Part shown: positions 1 to 6,980 of the stretch, piece by piece
How the letters are laid out: the number at the start of each line of letters is the position of its first letter
Position numbering within the stretch: the first letter of the stretch is position 1
From: WTJH01 sp049598145
GTDB lineage: Bacteria; Bacteroidota; Bacteroidia; Flavobacteriales; Flavobacteriaceae
Length of the DNA: 18,014 nt
NCBI GenBank assembly: GCA_049598145.1
Contig: JBMYNJ010000028.1
Location: 1-18,014, forward strand
Reading direction: 5' to 3'
Translations under genes and position numbers: made by a program
The notes under the pieces: generated by a model
What the model saw: the letters and a program-made list of their open reading frames with translations, nothing else
The model's database searches: none
Told to the model about the DNA's origin: nothing

Positions 1-561
1 GAGCTGTCTCAGCAAATAGGTGTTAATCAGCGGTAAATCGTCGGACCAGGTGATCTGAATATCTTCATAGTGCTCGGCAAGGGTGTCAGAGGTCGCCACA
101 AAAGATTTAAAATAGTCTACTAGCAAGGTTTTTTGTTGCTCAATGGAAGGGTTATCCTGGGCCATATGTTCTTGAAACGAATCACTAGTTTCCCAGTTTT
201 TGAACACTTTTTGAACATAATCGAATTCCAATTCCCAGTGTTTGAGTTTCCGACTCATCCCTTTTTTTTGACCGATCGGGTGATCCATTAAAAAATTGAA
301 ATAAGAATTATCAAGAATGGTTTCCAGCTTTTTTTGGGCTTCCAAATCCGGAGTGCGTAACATCTTAAGGCTTTTGAGCAAAGCCTCCGCATGTCGATAG
401 GTAGCCCGAAGAAAATCAAAACTCAAAAGAAATAACTCCTGAGATTGTTGGACGCTATTTTGAAAGAACTTAATTTCTTCTATCAAATCTCGTTCTACGT
501 CGTTGAGCAATGCATAAATAGACTGTGCAACTTTGACTCGAACATGACGGCGCGTAATCAT
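1..561 (-). CDS. nusB: Transcription antitermination factor NusB, Bacteroidota type (3' end outside window)
   Basis: The frame is open from an ATG at 561 down to base 1 (187 codons, no stop), so the C-terminal part is missing. It begins MITRRHVRVKVAQSIYAL, the typical opening of Bacteroidota NusB, and continues as amphipathic helices with LLSFDFLRATYRHAEALLKSL. Bacteroidota NusB proteins are longer than E. coli NusB because of extra N-terminal helices; the NusB RNA-binding fold proper would lie partly beyond the window. By family knowledge NusB binds boxA RNA with NusE (S10) and supports antitermination of rRNA operons. It is divergent from the ABC exporter gene, with 128 bases between the starts. 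The identification rests on the N-terminal signature only. Confidence 0.85.
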   Translation of the reverse strand, partial: MITRRHVRVKVAQSIYALLNDVERDLIEEIKFFQNSVQQSQELFLLSFDFLRATYRHAEALLKSLKMLRTPDLEAQKKLETILDNSYFNFLMDHPIGQKKGMSRKLKHWELEFDYVQKVFKNWETSDSFQEHMAQDNPSIEQQKTLLVDYFKSFVATSDTLAEHYEDIQITWSDDLPLINTYLLRQL

Positions 562-575
562 ACCTAGAATTTGCC

Positions 576-583
576 CAAAAATA
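576..583 (-). promoter_or_regulatory. Candidate -7 promoter box for nusB
   Basis: On the minus strand this reads TATTTTTG, a full match to the Bacteroidota -7 consensus TAnnTTTG. Only 14 bases separate it from the nusB ATG, so transcription would begin less than about 10 bases before the start codon. No clear -33 TTTG lies at the usual distance, so this is a pattern match only. Confidence 0.35.
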
Positions 584-663
584 CGGTATTAATCCAGAAA
601 TGCAGAAGTAATCGTCTGTTCAAATACACTTTTTTAAAATGTGCTTAAACTCTTGAATTTAGT

Positions 664-671
664 TACATTTG
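664..671 (+). promoter_or_regulatory. Candidate -7 promoter box for the ABC exporter gene
   Basis: TACATTTG matches the Bacteroidota -7 consensus TAnnTTTG exactly and ends 18 bases before the ATG at 690. No convincing -33 element is visible at about 19 bases upstream. It would drive the exporter and face away from the nusB box. Confidence 0.45.
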
Positions 672-689
672 GAACGCTGAAAAGAGTCG

Positions 690-2441
690 ATGAATTCCCT
701 TAAATATCTCAACAAATACCTTTATCGATATCGATTAAAACTCCTGTTGGGTTTTTTGATTACCATCGTCTCGCGTATATTTTCCTTATTTGCTCCAAGA
801 CTCATTGGGAATTCCTTGACCACAGTAGAGCAATATCTGACGGAAGTCACTTCCGATTTGGCAGTCGTAAAGGAGGCTTTACTAATCAATATCTTAATCA
901 TTTTAGGTGCCTCAATCATTTCAGGAGTTTTTACTTTTTTGATGCGGCAAACCATCATCAATGTATCCAGATATATTGAATTCGATCTTAAAAACGACAT
1001 TTTCGCCCATTATCAACGATTGGGTCAAAAATTCTACAAAAACAATCGTACAGGCGATTTAATGAATCGCATCTCTGAGGATGTCGGAAAAGTGCGCATG
1101 TATGTGGGGCCGGCCATTATGTACAGTACCAATACCATCGCCTTATTCATCATTGTCATCAGTTATATGGTGAGTATTGCTCCTGAACTGACCTTTTATA
1201 CAGTGCTTCCCCTCCCATTTTTGTCCTACATTATCTACAAACTCAGCCGGATCATCAATCAAAAAAGTACGGCGGTACAAGAGTTTTTATCCAACCTATC
1301 TTCTTTTACTCAAGAGCGTTACAGTGGTATTGCTGTGATTAAATCTTACGGCCTTGAATTGGATTCGTCTCATAATTTTACTGGGTTGGCCCAACAAGGG
1401 TACGACAAAAACATGGAGCTAGCCAAAGTGCAAGCTTGGTTTTTTCCCTTGATGATTTTATTGATTGGCTTAAGTAACCTTTTGGTCATTTTTATTGGAG
1501 GGAAACAATACATGACGGGGCAGATAGAAATTGGTGTTTTAGCGGAGTTTATTATCTACATCAACATGCTCACCTGGCCAGTCGCTGTTGTGGGATGGGT
1601 CAGTTCTATCATACAACAGGCCGCTGCATCCCAACAACGGATCAATAATTTTTTAGATGAGCAGCCCGAATTGATCGGAGGAAATCGCACCGCTTTAACG
1701 CAAGATTTTTCGATCCGATTCGAAAACGTCTCAATGACCTATCCCGAAAGTGGCATTCAAGCTCTTCAGAGTTTAAGTTTTTCTATCGAGGAAGGAAAAA
1801 CTCTCGGGATCATTGGAGGGGTCGGAAGTGGAAAATCTACCCTTTTAGACCTGATTACTCGTATTTATGACCCCAACAAGGGAAGCATCACTATTGGAGG
1901 GGTGCCACTTCAGGAGTTCTCCCTTCCCGAACTTCGAAAAATGATTGCCTGCGTTCCTCAAAATCCCTTCCTCTTTTCGGAGACCATCCAACAAAATATT
2001 CGTTTCGGCAAACCCGAAGCAACATTGGAAGAAATTCAAGACGCGGCTAAAGCGGCTGCCGTACACGAAAATATCATCGACTTTAAAGAGGGATACGACA
2101 CCCTTTTGGGCGAACGAGGAGTGACGCTTTCCGGGGGGCAAATTCAGCGAATTTCTATTGCTCGCGCTTTGATAAAAGATGCGCCTATTCTCCTATTAGA
2201 CGATTGTTTGTCTGCCGTAGATACCGATACCGAAGAACTTATCTTACAGCATCTCAGGCGAATGAGTCGACATAAAACCACCTGTATTGTGAGCCATCGT
2301 ATCTCCTCTGTGATTGATGCCGATCTGATTTTGGTTTTAGACGAAGGGAAAATTATCCAATCCGGCAGTCATCAATCTTTAATTCAAGAGGAAGGCTATT
2401 ATCAGAATCTTTACAAGAAACAACAGGGGAATTCCAACTAA
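690..2441 (+). CDS. ABC exporter half-transporter (membrane domain fused to ATPase)
   Basis: This is a 583-residue ABC protein of exporter architecture. Six hydrophobic segments lie at about 17-37, 63-85, 144-162, 166-186, 249-271 and 281-303, followed by a nucleotide-binding domain from about 335. The ATPase shows Walker A GGVGSGKST (376-384), signature LSGGQ (480-484), Walker B ILLLDD (500-505) and the switch His536 in VSHR. The residue after the Walker B Asp, normally the catalytic Glu, is Asp505, as in MdlA/YheI-type exporters and other ABC proteins with a degenerate site. Family members export lipids, peptides or drugs from the inner membrane; the substrate cannot be read from sequence. 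It probably works as a homodimer, or with a partner encoded elsewhere, because no second half-transporter is adjacent. The PUR-protein gene follows after 65 bases with its own candidate promoter. Confidence 0.9.
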   Translation: MNSLKYLNKYLYRYRLKLLLGFLITIVSRIFSLFAPRLIGNSLTTVEQYLTEVTSDLAVVKEALLINILIILGASIISGVFTFLMRQTIINVSRYIEFDLKNDIFAHYQRLGQKFYKNNRTGDLMNRISEDVGKVRMYVGPAIMYSTNTIALFIIVISYMVSIAPELTFYTVLPLPFLSYIIYKLSRIINQKSTAVQEFLSNLSSFTQERYSGIAVIKSYGLELDSSHNFTGLAQQGYDKNMELAKVQAWFFPLMILLIGLSNLLVIFIGGKQYMTGQIEIGVLAEFIIYINMLTWPVAVVGWVSSIIQQAAASQQRINNFLDEQPELIGGNRTALTQDFSIRFENVSMTYPESGIQALQSLSFSIEEGKTLGIIGGVGSGKSTLLDLITRIYDPNKGSITIGGVPLQEFSLPELRKMIACVPQNPFLFSETIQQNIRFGKPEATLEEIQDAAKAAAVHENIIDFKEGYDTLLGERGVTLSGGQIQRISIARALIKDAPILLLDDCLSAVDTDTEELILQHLRRMSRHKTTCIVSHRISSVIDADLILVLDEGKIIQSGSHQSLIQEEGYYQNLYKKQQGNSN

Positions 2442-2467
2442 TTTAAGTTTTGTTTAACTTTTTTTTT

Positions 2468-2475
2468 TAATTTTG
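2468..2475 (+). promoter_or_regulatory. Candidate -7 promoter box for the PUR/DUF3276 gene
   Basis: TAATTTTG is a full match to TAnnTTTG and lies 31 bases before the ATG at 2507. A TTTG at 2449-2452 is a possible -33 element, but the 15-base spacing is short. The preceding run of ten T residues (2459-2468), after a weak 5-bp inverted repeat AAGTT/AACTT, may also act as a poor terminator for the ABC gene. Confidence 0.45.
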
Positions 2476-2494
2476 GTTTTAAGAAAGAAACCAA
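2473..2494 (+). repeat. Inverted repeat in the leader of the PUR-protein gene
   Basis: Arms TTGGTTT (2473-2479) and AAACCAA (2488-2494) are perfectly complementary around an 8-base loop. The repeat overlaps the end of the candidate -7 box and the predicted transcription start, so it could be an operator or part of a short leader hairpin. Seven pairs in AT-rich DNA may be chance. Confidence 0.3.
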
Positions 2495-2506
2495 TTAAAC
2501 AAAACT

Positions 2507-2875
2507 ATGTACCAGGAAGATGGAGGTGCGGAAGAAATTTATTCCAAAGTTTTACGTGCAGGACGTAGAACGTATTTCTTCGACGTGCGGGAAACCAAAG
2601 CAAGTGATTATTATTTAACCATCACTGAAAGCAAAAAATTCACCAACGAAGACGGAAGTTATTACTACAAAAAGCACAAGCTTTATTTGTATAAAGAAGA
2701 CTTTAGCGACTTTAAAAGTTTACTGGAAGAAACGATGAACTTTATCATTGAAGAACGAGGTGAAGAGGTTATTAGTGAAAGACACAAGAAAAATTACAAC
2801 CCGGACGAAAATACCATTGAGTCGTCTGTTGAAGAAAGCTCTAATTTTTCAGACTTGAACTTCGAAGACATTTAA
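2507..2875 (+). CDS. PUR-family (DUF3276) DNA/RNA-binding protein
   Basis: This 122-residue cytosolic protein opens with EEIYSKVLRAGRRTYFFDVR at about residues 9-28 and continues with a beta-rich repeat (SDYYLTITESKKF, YYYKKHKLYLYKEDF) and an amphipathic helix (FKSLLEETMNFI). That is the single PUR repeat of the Bacteroidota/spirochaete DUF3276 family, whose Borrelia member BpuR binds single- and double-stranded nucleic acid. The last 35 or so residues are acidic and probably disordered. By family knowledge such proteins act as nucleic-acid-binding regulators; specific targets are unknown. It has its own candidate promoter, and the metallopeptidase start codon follows after 42 bases. I am confident of the family and not of any specific role. 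Confidence 0.9.
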   Translation: MYQEDGGAEEIYSKVLRAGRRTYFFDVRETKASDYYLTITESKKFTNEDGSYYYKKHKLYLYKEDFSDFKSLLEETMNFIIEERGEEVISERHKKNYNPDENTIESSVEESSNFSDLNFEDI

Positions 2876-2901
2876 GTCCATCTTTCTTTTCTTATCTTGA
2901 G

Positions 2902-2918
2902 TGAGAAAATCTTTCTCA
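2902..2918 (+). repeat. Hairpin reaching into the start codon of the metallopeptidase gene
   Basis: TGAGAAA (2902-2908) and TTTCTCA (2912-2918) form a perfect 7-bp inverted repeat with a 3-base loop. The last base is the A of the ATG at 2918. In RNA it would partly cover the start region. A TATCTTGA sequence at 2893-2900 resembles a flavobacterial -7 box. The function is inferred. Confidence 0.35.
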
Positions 2919-5410
2919 TGAAAAAATTTTTCCTTACCCTTTTGTTTTTGGGATGCTTTTGGGCTGTAGCACAAGAGGAACCCTCTGATTATTATTTACC
3001 CAACCATTCGTATAATCCCAAAATTACTACTCCTGCCGAATTTCTGGGCTACCCGGTGGGCGAATGGCATCTCAGCCACGACCAACTCAGTGCTTACGTA
3101 CAACTCTTAGCGCAAGAATCCGATCGTGTTCAATTGGAGCGACGAGGAGAAACTTTTGAAGGCCGTCCACTTTGGTTACTGACGGTGAGTAGTCCACAAA
3201 ATTTAGAACGCATCACAAGCATTCAAAAAGCCCACCAACAACTCAGTGAGGCCTCTGGGGAATCGCTTGACTTAGAATCTCTTCCTGTAGTTGTATATCA
3301 AGGGTTCTCAATCCACGGAAACGAGCCTAGTGGTGCTAATGCCAGTGTGCTATTGGCCTACCACTTAGCTGCCAGTCAGGCGACCGAAATTTTGGAACAG
3401 CTCAACAATGCCGTTGTCTTAATAGACCCCTGTTTAAACCCGGATGGTTTCCAACGTTTTGCCAACTGGGTAAACAGCAACCGAAATACTCATCTCACCT
3501 CAGAAAACGAAGACCGGGAATATCACGAACCCTGGCCACGCGGTCGCACCAATCATTATTGGTTTGACTTGAATCGGGACTGGCTCCCTGCTCAGCTGCC
3601 GGAATCCCAAGCCCGGATTAAAACTTTTGGGCAGTGGATGCCCAATGTGTTAACCGATCATCATGAAATGGGAACCAATGCTACCTTTTTCTTTCAACCG
3701 GGAATTCAGTCTCGAGTCAATCCACTGACTCCCGCCATGAATCAGGAATTGACTCGTAAAATGGGAACCTATCATGCCAAGGCTTTGGATGCCATTGGTT
3801 CTTTGTATTATACCGAAGAAAGTTTTGACGATTTCTATTACGGCAAAGGCTCCACTTATCCGGATGTCAACGGAGGAATTGGAATTTTATTTGAACAGGC
3901 GAGCTCCCGTGGACATTTGCAAAAAAGCGACAATGGTTTACTGAGTTTTCCATTTAGTATCCGAAACCAACTGACTACCGCTTTTTCAACACTGCAAGCC
4001 GCCAGTGAAATGCGAGTTGAACTATTGCAATATTTTAGACAGTTTTATATAGACAGTCGGAAATTAGCGGAAAAAAAGAAGGCGGAAGCTTATGTCTTTG
4101 GTTCAGAAAGCGATCCGGTTCGAGCCACGGCTTTAGCACAAACCCTTCAAAGACATGGCATCAAGATTCACAAAGCTCGCAACAGTGGAAAATTCAGTGC
4201 GAACGCTTATGCAGTACCCTTAAATCAGAAAAAAATTAAATTGTTGCAAGCGATGTTTAATCAACAGACGCAGTTTCAGGACAGTTTGTTTTACGATATT
4301 TCGGCTTGGAGTTTTCCCTTAGCGTTTAATTTACCCTTAGAAAAAAAATCAGCCAAAGCGGTTCTTGGAGCAGAAATTACGTCTCCTATAAATTCTCCCA
4401 AAGGGGCTATCAGCGCACCCTCTTCCTATGGTTATTTGATCCAAAATCATAGTTATCTCTTGCCAAAAGCTTGGGGGCAACTGCAAAAAAAGGGGATACG
4501 AGCGAAAATCAGTATGAAGCGTTTTGCGCATGAAGGCGTCCAATATTCGTATGGAACTACCTTTATTCCTGTGCAGAATCAATCGATTTCAGCACCAGAG
4601 CTTCACCGTGTCTTAGAACAATTAGCCGAAGAAAATGCGCTTCAGATCAATGGTGTCCAAGGAGGATTAACTCAAGGAATCGATTTGGGCTCCCGCAATT
4701 TCAGAACTCTTCCAAAAATCCGAACAGGACTATTGGTCGGTTCAGGGATTAATGCCTACGATGCAGGAGAAATTTGGCATTTATGGGATTACCGGTGGGA
4801 AAACCCTCCCGTGAAGTTGGATGTGACTCGACTCTCACAAATCGACTTAAGTTCCTACTCGCATCTGTTTTTACCCAGCTACGGGGGAAGTGATGTAGAC
4901 CCAAAAATCCTAAAAAAATATGTCCAGGCAGGCGGTACTTTGATCGCCTTCCGCTCCAGTATCCGGTGGCTGCAAAAAAAACAACTCATTGATATCAATT
5001 TTATCGAAAAAGAAGACAAAGCAAGCCCTGTTCGCTTCGAAGAGCGGGAAAACTATTTTGGTGCACAACGGATCGGCGGAGCAATTTTTGAAACACAGCT
5101 CGATCGAAGTCATCCCATTAATTTTGGAATTCCTTCGGATAAACTCCCGATGTTCCGCAACACTACTCTTTTTATGGAAGCGGATAAGGACCGGTTCAAC
5201 AATCCCATACAATATTCTAAAAATCCACTCTTAAGTGGCTATATTTCGAAAGACAACTTAAAATTAATCCAAGGAAGTGTTCCATTTAAAATTCAGCGAT
5301 TGGGACAAGGAAAAATATTGTTATTTACAGACAATACCCAATTTAGAGCCTTTTGGTATGGCACCAATCGGCTTTTGGCCAATGCCGTTTTCCTATCTTC
5401 GTTTATGTAA
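2918..5410 (+). CDS. Secreted M14-family zinc metallocarboxypeptidase with C-terminal amidotransferase-like domain
   Basis: I place the start at the ATG at 2918, because it opens directly into a signal peptide (Lys-Lys, hydrophobic core, Ala-Val-Ala at about 16-18); the TTG seven codons upstream adds only polar residues. That gives 830 residues. Zinc ligands appear as HGNE (His133, Glu136), followed by NPDGFQR and a FDLNRDW segment. The third ligand His lies in TDHHEMG (His248/249), and the catalytic Glu is probably Glu326 in ILFEQASS. This is the pattern of M14 peptidases, which remove residues from peptide C-termini or act on cell-wall peptides. The region around residues 570-800 resembles a class I glutamine amidotransferase-like fold (HLFLPSYGGSDVD, YVQAGGTLIAF) without an obvious catalytic Cys, so it is probably a binding module. 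A weak FLGC at about 10-13 makes a lipoprotein possible but less likely. The thioredoxin-fold gene follows after 11 bases. Confidence 0.88.
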   Translation: MKKFFLTLLFLGCFWAVAQEEPSDYYLPNHSYNPKITTPAEFLGYPVGEWHLSHDQLSAYVQLLAQESDRVQLERRGETFEGRPLWLLTVSSPQNLERITSIQKAHQQLSEASGESLDLESLPVVVYQGFSIHGNEPSGANASVLLAYHLAASQATEILEQLNNAVVLIDPCLNPDGFQRFANWVNSNRNTHLTSENEDREYHEPWPRGRTNHYWFDLNRDWLPAQLPESQARIKTFGQWMPNVLTDHHEMGTNATFFFQPGIQSRVNPLTPAMNQELTRKMGTYHAKALDAIGSLYYTEESFDDFYYGKGSTYPDVNGGIGILFEQASSRGHLQKSDNGLLSFPFSIRNQLTTAFSTLQAASEMRVELLQYFRQFYIDSRKLAEKKKAEAYVFGSESDPVRATALAQTLQRHGIKIHKARNSGKFSANAYAVPLNQKKIKLLQAMFNQQTQFQDSLFYDISAWSFPLAFNLPLEKKSAKAVLGAEITSPINSPKGAISAPSSYGYLIQNHSYLLPKAWGQLQKKGIRAKISMKRFAHEGVQYSYGTTFIPVQNQSISAPELHRVLEQLAEENALQINGVQGGLTQGIDLGSRNFRTLPKIRTGLLVGSGINAYDAGEIWHLWDYRWENPPVKLDVTRLSQIDLSSYSHLFLPSYGGSDVDPKILKKYVQAGGTLIAFRSSIRWLQKKQLIDINFIEKEDKASPVRFEERENYFGAQRIGGAIFETQLDRSHPINFGIPSDKLPMFRNTTLFMEADKDRFNNPIQYSKNPLLSGYISKDNLKLIQGSVPFKIQRLGQGKILLFTDNTQFRAFWYGTNRLLANAVFLSSFM

Positions 5411-5421
5411 AACTGAAATCA

Positions 5422-6003
5422 ATGGCTAGAACTCCTTCAAGTATGTTGGCGCTGGGAACGGTGGCTCCTAATTTTGAACTTCCCGACACTCAAACCAATC
5501 AAGTCGTTCAACTATCTGATATTCGAGGAGAACAAGGCACTTTGATTGTGTTTATCTGTAATCATTGTCCTTTTGTAATCCATCTAATTGAACCCTTGGC
5601 ACAACTGGCAAACACCTATTTAAAAAAGGGGATTGGAGTGGCTTTTATTTCCAGTAATGATGTCGAAAACTACCCTCAGGACGGCCCGGAACAGATGTAT
5701 GATTTTGGACAAGAGCACCAATTTGAATTTCCATATCTCTATGACGAAAGTCAATCGGTTGCTCAATCCTATGATGCCGCCTGTACGCCCGATTTCTATT
5801 TATTTGATCCCAAAGACCGATTGGTTTATCGGGGTCAGTTCGACGACTCGCGTCCGGGCAACGAAATCCCCGTGAGTGGAAAAAGTCTTCAAGAAGCGCT
5901 GGAAAATCTAATCCAGGGAAAAAGTCCTTTGTCAAATCAGCACCCCAGCTTGGGATGTAACATTAAGTGGAAGGCCGAAAATCGTCCGCCAGATCACTAT
6001 TAA
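5422..6003 (+). CDS. Thioredoxin-fold protein of the AhpC/TSA-ResA type
   Basis: Translation most likely starts at ATG 5422 (193 residues); the longer open frame from 5353 only overlaps the metallopeptidase gene. The N-terminal half carries a peroxiredoxin-like opening (GTVAPNFELPDTQTNQVVQLSDIRG split by short loops) and an active-site CNHC (Cys46, Cys49) in the ICNHCPFV motif. A GVAFISSND strand and an ACTPDFYLFDPKDRLVYRGQ segment follow, the latter with the cis-Pro after Thr that thioredoxins use to hold substrate. There is no signal peptide, so it is probably cytosolic. The likely activity is thiol-disulfide exchange or peroxide reduction; the substrate is unknown. It is probably cotranscribed with the metallopeptidase. 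The stop codon interlocks with that of the convergent isomerase gene. Confidence 0.85.
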   Translation: MARTPSSMLALGTVAPNFELPDTQTNQVVQLSDIRGEQGTLIVFICNHCPFVIHLIEPLAQLANTYLKKGIGVAFISSNDVENYPQDGPEQMYDFGQEHQFEFPYLYDESQSVAQSYDAACTPDFYLFDPKDRLVYRGQFDDSRPGNEIPVSGKSLQEALENLIQGKSPLSNQHPSLGCNIKWKAENRPPDHY

Positions 6004-6932
6004 CTAAAGTCCACCAGCTCGACCTCAAAAATTAGAGTTGCATCGGGAGGAATTACTCCTCCAGCGCCTTGACTCCCATATGCCAAATGGCTAGGAATGA
6101 CCAATTTCGCCTGATCCCCTTTACCGAGTAAACCAATCCCTTCATCCCATCCCGGAATCACTTGGCCCATCCCTAATGGAAAATCAATGGGATTTCCACG
6201 CTGATAGGAAGAATCAAAAACAGTTCCGTCTAGCAACATTCCACGATAATGAACTTTGACCTGATTCCCTTTGGTGGGTTTGTCCGCTCCTTTAGCTTGA
6301 TTAATAAGGTAAAACAAACCCGAATCGGTTTGTTCCATGCCTTGGGTGTGCTCCGCTAATGCCTGCGCCTGAGCTTCTCTTTGTGCGGCTTCACGCTCCT
6401 CTTTTTCACTTACGAACTTTTGAAAAGTTTCAGCGGCATCAAATGCTTCTGCTGCTGCTCCCACCCGCTCAATGCGAATGGAGCTAATGGTGTCGCCTTG
6501 TGCGGTACTATCCACCACGTTTTGCCCTTCAATCACCGTACCGAAAACCGTGTGTTTTCCGTCCAACCAAGGGGTGGCATTATGGGTAATAAAGAATTGA
6601 CTCCCATTAGTGCCCGGTCCTGCATTGGCCATCGAAAGAATTCCGGCTTTGTCGTGCTTTAATTCCGGGTGAATTTCATCGTCAAACTGGTAGCCCGGAC
6701 CTCCGACCCCAGAGCCCTTGGGGCATCCTCCCTGAATCATAAAATCAGCAATCACCCGATGAAATTTAAGTCCGTCGTAGTAAGGTTCACCAGCGGGTTT
6801 GACCTCATTTTTGATGGTTCCTTCTACCAAACCGACAAAATTGGCCACCGTACCCGGTGTCTTGTCGTGATGTAATTGAATGATTATATCGCCTTTGGTG
6901 GCTTTGATTCGTGCGAAAAGTCCAGTTTCCAT
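6000..6932 (-). CDS. Cyclophilin-FKBP fusion peptidyl-prolyl isomerase
   Basis: The protein of 310 residues starts at ATG 6932; the upstream in-frame ATG at 6971 adds 13 unconvincing residues across a likely promoter. Residues about 5-158 form a cyclophilin with FHRVIADFMIQGG (Arg59, Phe64, Gln67), MANAGPGTNGSQFFIT and PWLDGKHTVFG (Trp122). Residues 160-200 are an Ala/Glu/Gln-rich, probably helical linker. Residues about 200-310 form an FKBP with VKVHYRG (Tyr229), FDSS (Asp240), QVIPGWDEG (Val258, Ile259, Trp262), AYG (Tyr285) and a final FEVELVDF. Both isomerase active sites look intact. Such double immunophilins are known from Flavobacterium (CFBP) and some protists. No signal peptide is seen, so it probably acts in the cytosol as a folding helper. 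recQ ends 48 bases upstream on the same strand. Confidence 0.92.
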   Translation of the reverse strand: METGLFARIKATKGDIIIQLHHDKTPGTVANFVGLVEGTIKNEVKPAGEPYYDGLKFHRVIADFMIQGGCPKGSGVGGPGYQFDDEIHPELKHDKAGILSMANAGPGTNGSQFFITHNATPWLDGKHTVFGTVIEGQNVVDSTAQGDTISSIRIERVGAAAEAFDAAETFQKFVSEKEEREAAQREAQAQALAEHTQGMEQTDSGLFYLINQAKGADKPTKGNQVKVHYRGMLLDGTVFDSSYQRGNPIDFPLGMGQVIPGWDEGIGLLGKGDQAKLVIPSHLAYGSQGAGGVIPPDATLIFEVELVDFS

Positions 6933-6947
6933 ATTAAAATTTTGGCA

Positions 6948-6955
6948 CGAAGATA
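6948..6955 (-). promoter_or_regulatory. Possible -7 box for the isomerase gene
   Basis: Read on the minus strand this is TATCTTCG, one mismatch from TAnnTTTG. It sits in the 48-base gap after recQ and ends 15 bases before the ATG, so the isomerase may have its own promoter besides read-through from recQ. Confidence 0.25.
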
Positions 6956-6980
6956 AGACAACGTGCTTCAATTCTTGGAA

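Noticed and set aside
2939..2960. Lipoprotein signal in the M14 peptidase
   Set aside because: FLGC is a poor lipobox and an ordinary cleavage site follows after Ala-Val-Ala, so signal peptidase I is more likely.
4349..5234. Open frames on both strands inside the M14 gene
   Set aside because: They are short, lack any recognisable motif and lie entirely within a well supported gene; the same holds for short frames inside recQ, lptB and glmS.
6933..6971. Earlier ATG (6971) for the cyclophilin-FKBP gene
   Set aside because: The added 13 residues are not cyclophilin-like and lie over a possible promoter; ATG 6932 begins directly at the first strand.
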